From Hibiscus mutabilis (taxonomy: Eukaryota; Streptophyta; Magnoliopsida; Malvales; Malvaceae), in the NCBI GenBank assembly GCA_019671005.1, contig CM033715.1:186001-250000 (forward strand): DNA of 64,000 nt, given 5' to 3'. The notes under the pieces were generated by a model that had not been told where the DNA came from, did no database searches, and saw only the letters and a list, made by a program, of their open reading frames with translations. Shown piece after piece: positions 61,439 to 64,000 of this stretch (positions are counted from its first letter, which is position 1; every line of letters begins with the position of its first letter). Position numbers and translations under genes: made by a program.

Positions 61439-64000
61439 CTCCCCCTTGGATATCCATGAAGATAATGTGCTTCGTTAAAACCTTACTAAGATAAAAATTC
61501 CGTGAAAAAAACCTTAGTGGAAAAAAAGAGTACACACATATTTGATACGCTCGTGTTGTTTCATTAAAAACCTTACCAGGAAAACCCATTGGGACAAAAC
61601 CTCGATTAAGGAAAAAAGAGTGCAACACGTATTTACCCCCTCATGAAAATATCACATAAGATCTTTGAGTCTTCATAATTCAATCTTGAATATAATCTTC
61701 AAATGTTGAAGTAAACTATGCACTAGTGAATAGATCTTTCAAATTACTGCTTGAAAGGATTCATCGAATATTATTCTTCTTAAGATCATGAGGGACGAAA
61801 CTTTGAAGAAATATGTTTAGTTTTGTCACATTTGATGTATCCACCTTGAGATATAAATTTTACATTATCTTTACCCAAGATAGTTTGCATCTTATCTTGT
61901 GAAAGCAATTCACATATCTTCTGGATATGTTTAGCCAAACACATATTCCGGCTTTACATTTTACATAGCAATTATTTACATGATATAGAGAGGCATCGAG
62001 TTTTGAAAAATCTAAAGGTAATGGTCTCGTAACACTTAGATATTATTTATGGACCAACTAAGATATAATGTTTCTAGATCAATTAATATATATATATATA
62101 TGGTGCTTTTGGACCAAGAATATCATCACCATTTTTTTCGAGGGCATAATGGATCTTTATGTACATTAAGAGACCTAGCAACCATAAGGGTGATCAACGA
62201 GTATGCGTTATCCATGTAGAGTCTCTTTAAACATTTTTATGTGTATGTCGATTGATGCACAAGGATTCCATTGTTAAGGAGATCTCTTAACGAGTCTCAA
62301 CGATATTCAAATCATCAACTTACACAACAACAACGACGATAAATCCAGAGCTAAACCTCTTAATAAAAATGCTCGGGGAAATTGAATCATTCTTATAGTC
62401 TTTCGCTAATAAGCATTCATTGAGGCAATTATACAATATGCGCCCATTTTTTTTAATCTATAAATAGATAAATTCAATTTGATTGAATAGTTTTCTCGAG
62501 AACTTGAATTAACTGCTTTTGCAGTCTAAATCCTTTCGGAAATTTCATGTAAATGTTATTATCAAGAGGCTCATACAAATATGATGTAACAACATCTATT
62601 AGGCGGAAACAAGTCATTTTATTTATTGCCAAACTAATCAAAATCTAAAAGTAGTTGCATTCACCATCAAGGAATATGTTTCCTCATAATCGGTTTCATA
62701 TCTTTGTGAGAATCCTTGTGCAACCAAACGAGCTTATATCTCATGATTTTCTCTTTTTATTTCTTTTTCTCACAAAAACCCATTTATATCTCACAAATAC
62801 TTCTCTCTTGAAAGAGATTTTAGTTTCGCCTCAATTGCCTCTTTTTATTTTGACCAATAATTTCTTTGTTTGCATTGTCCAATTGAAAATGATTCATGAT
62901 CCACATCAAAATATCTAGTGCTATATTGCATGCAAAGGTATTATCGACATCGATTTTATCTCGGTTCCACTTATTACCAGACATGACATAATTCATTGAG
63001 ATCTCGTATCAGGTACCTGAGTCATGTATAATGTATCTGTTGAAGACCTTTTAATCTCTTCTAGAGATTTTCATAATTTGTTGATTCCTCGATCGAACCA
63101 TCATAATATACAACTCCTTTTCTTTTTCGAGGATTTTTTAATCTTTGGAATCCACTTGTCTACCACGCTACATGCGTAAGTTAGACTCATTAGCAACTAG
63201 AGTTTGTCTTTCCATGACATCAAATTTAATCGGAGCATTCATAGCTGGTATATGTGACTTAATCGTTCTTTTAGAGTTAGCAAAATCATCTGGCAACTGA
63301 TTTGCTAAATGAATTATCCTTTGAACTTATAGTTTGCATTGTTGAGTACGTGGATCAAACTGAGATAATGATAATTCATTCCAACTTATTTCTTTTTTTC
63401 AGCTATTTATTTTCTCCCCCTAATGTTGGGAAAATTGACTCTTTAAAATGATAGTCAACAAATCGAGCTGTAAATAAATTCCCCATCAAAAGCTCGAGAT
63501 ATTTAATTATCAAGGGGAATTTGAATCCGACATATATTTCCAACCTCATTTGAGAACCCATCTTTATGCGTTGTGGTGGAGCAATTAGAACATATACCGC
63601 ACACCCAAAAATTATGGGGAGAACTTATGATAATTTGTTGGCTTAATGCGAATTAATAATACTACATGTAAAATGGTATGTCATCAGTATTATCAGGAAT
63701 GATTGTCTTTATAGGGTAATCTGGAAAATGTGCTCGCAATTTTATCAACAGAACAAGTAACCTCGCAAGCGTCAAGTTACAGGTTGATAATAATGATACA
63801 TATGACCATTTAGTCGATGCATCAATTAAAATCGTAAAATTTCTAGGTGGTCAATAAAAATGGTGTATGGGCCCACATATATCACCCTGTATTTGTTTCG
63901 GAAAATTAATAGATTCATAATCTATCTTAGCTGGTGATGGTTGAATAATCAATTTGCCTTGAGAGCAAGCATCCCATTAAAGACATTACTTTGAAGAATC
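61198..64000 (-). mobile_element. Ty1/copia retrotransposon, 3' part, decayed
   Basis: Reading leftward from 64000: an integrase segment with CSQGKLIIQPSPAKI, KQIQGDICGPIHHFY and TILIDASTKWSYVSLL (stop codon after HHFY); then LGCAVYVPIAPPQRIKMGSQ and KYLELLMGNLFTARFVDYHF with TLGGENK; then a reverse-transcriptase segment in which the catalytic YVDD is read as stop-VDD in IVVVVV*VDDLNI; then PLxVARS-like sequence before RNase H. Order (integrase before RT) identifies copia. Stops and frameshifts throughout show it is inactive; the interval to the 3' LTR (about 61439-62060) looks deleted or scrambled. Gag, protease and the 5' LTR are beyond the window. Confidence 0.85.

Noticed and set aside
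1..64000. CRISPR arrays, rRNA, tRNA, bacterial operons, or a multi-gene biosynthetic or defence cluster
   Set aside because: The window is plant nuclear DNA. No spaced direct-repeat arrays, no convincing tRNA or rRNA, and the seven genes are functionally unrelated.

Overview
This is a window of plant nuclear DNA. The genes have short GT-AG introns, the spacers are long, very AT-rich and full of repeats, and all seven intact proteins belong to land-plant families: IQ67/IQD, plant pectin methylesterase, OXS3-like, GH17 with an X8 domain, plant profilin, DUF1005 and RR-TZF. A eudicot is most likely. A Malvales genome such as cotton is a guess from general resemblance only.

Layout, left to right. 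1-7.9 kb: gene-poor repeats, beginning with a probable LTR end. 8.1-9.2 kb: IQD calmodulin-binding gene (+, 2 exons). 10.8-12.6 kb: pectinesterase (-, 5 exons). 13-16.1 kb: hairpins and an LTR-like remnant with its own TATA box. 16.7-17.2 kb: a small two-exon OXS3-like gene (-). 17.3-26.4 kb: transposon-rich spacer with a decayed gene fragment near 24.4-24.8 kb. 26.8-28.8 kb: GPI-anchored beta-1,3-glucanase (+, 4 exons). 30.0-31.6 kb: profilin (-, 3 exons, with a transposon-like insertion in intron 2). 31.6-38.5 kb: nested hAT-like elements. 38.7-40.8 kb: DUF1005 gene (+, 2 exons). 40.9-57.8 kb: about 17 kb with no gene I can support. 57.9-59.0 kb: intronless tandem CCCH zinc-finger gene (+). 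61.2-64.0 kb: 3' part of a decayed Ty1/copia element on the minus strand, running off the window.

The genes do not form a pathway or cluster; this is ordinary plant gene order. Two (pectinesterase, glucanase) act on the cell wall, one (profilin) on actin, one (IQD) binds calmodulin, and the zinc-finger and OXS3-like genes belong to stress/RNA-related families. I found no evidence for an undescribed biological system. The most informative features are the transposons: several short elements keep both terminal inverted repeats and target-site duplications, and three are nested inside hAT-like elements. Other items worth checking are a perfect 28-bp-arm hairpin, a longer imperfect hairpin, and a decayed spliced gene fragment.

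Exon boundaries were read by eye from GT/AG sites, reading frame and family similarity. No database search or transcript data was available.
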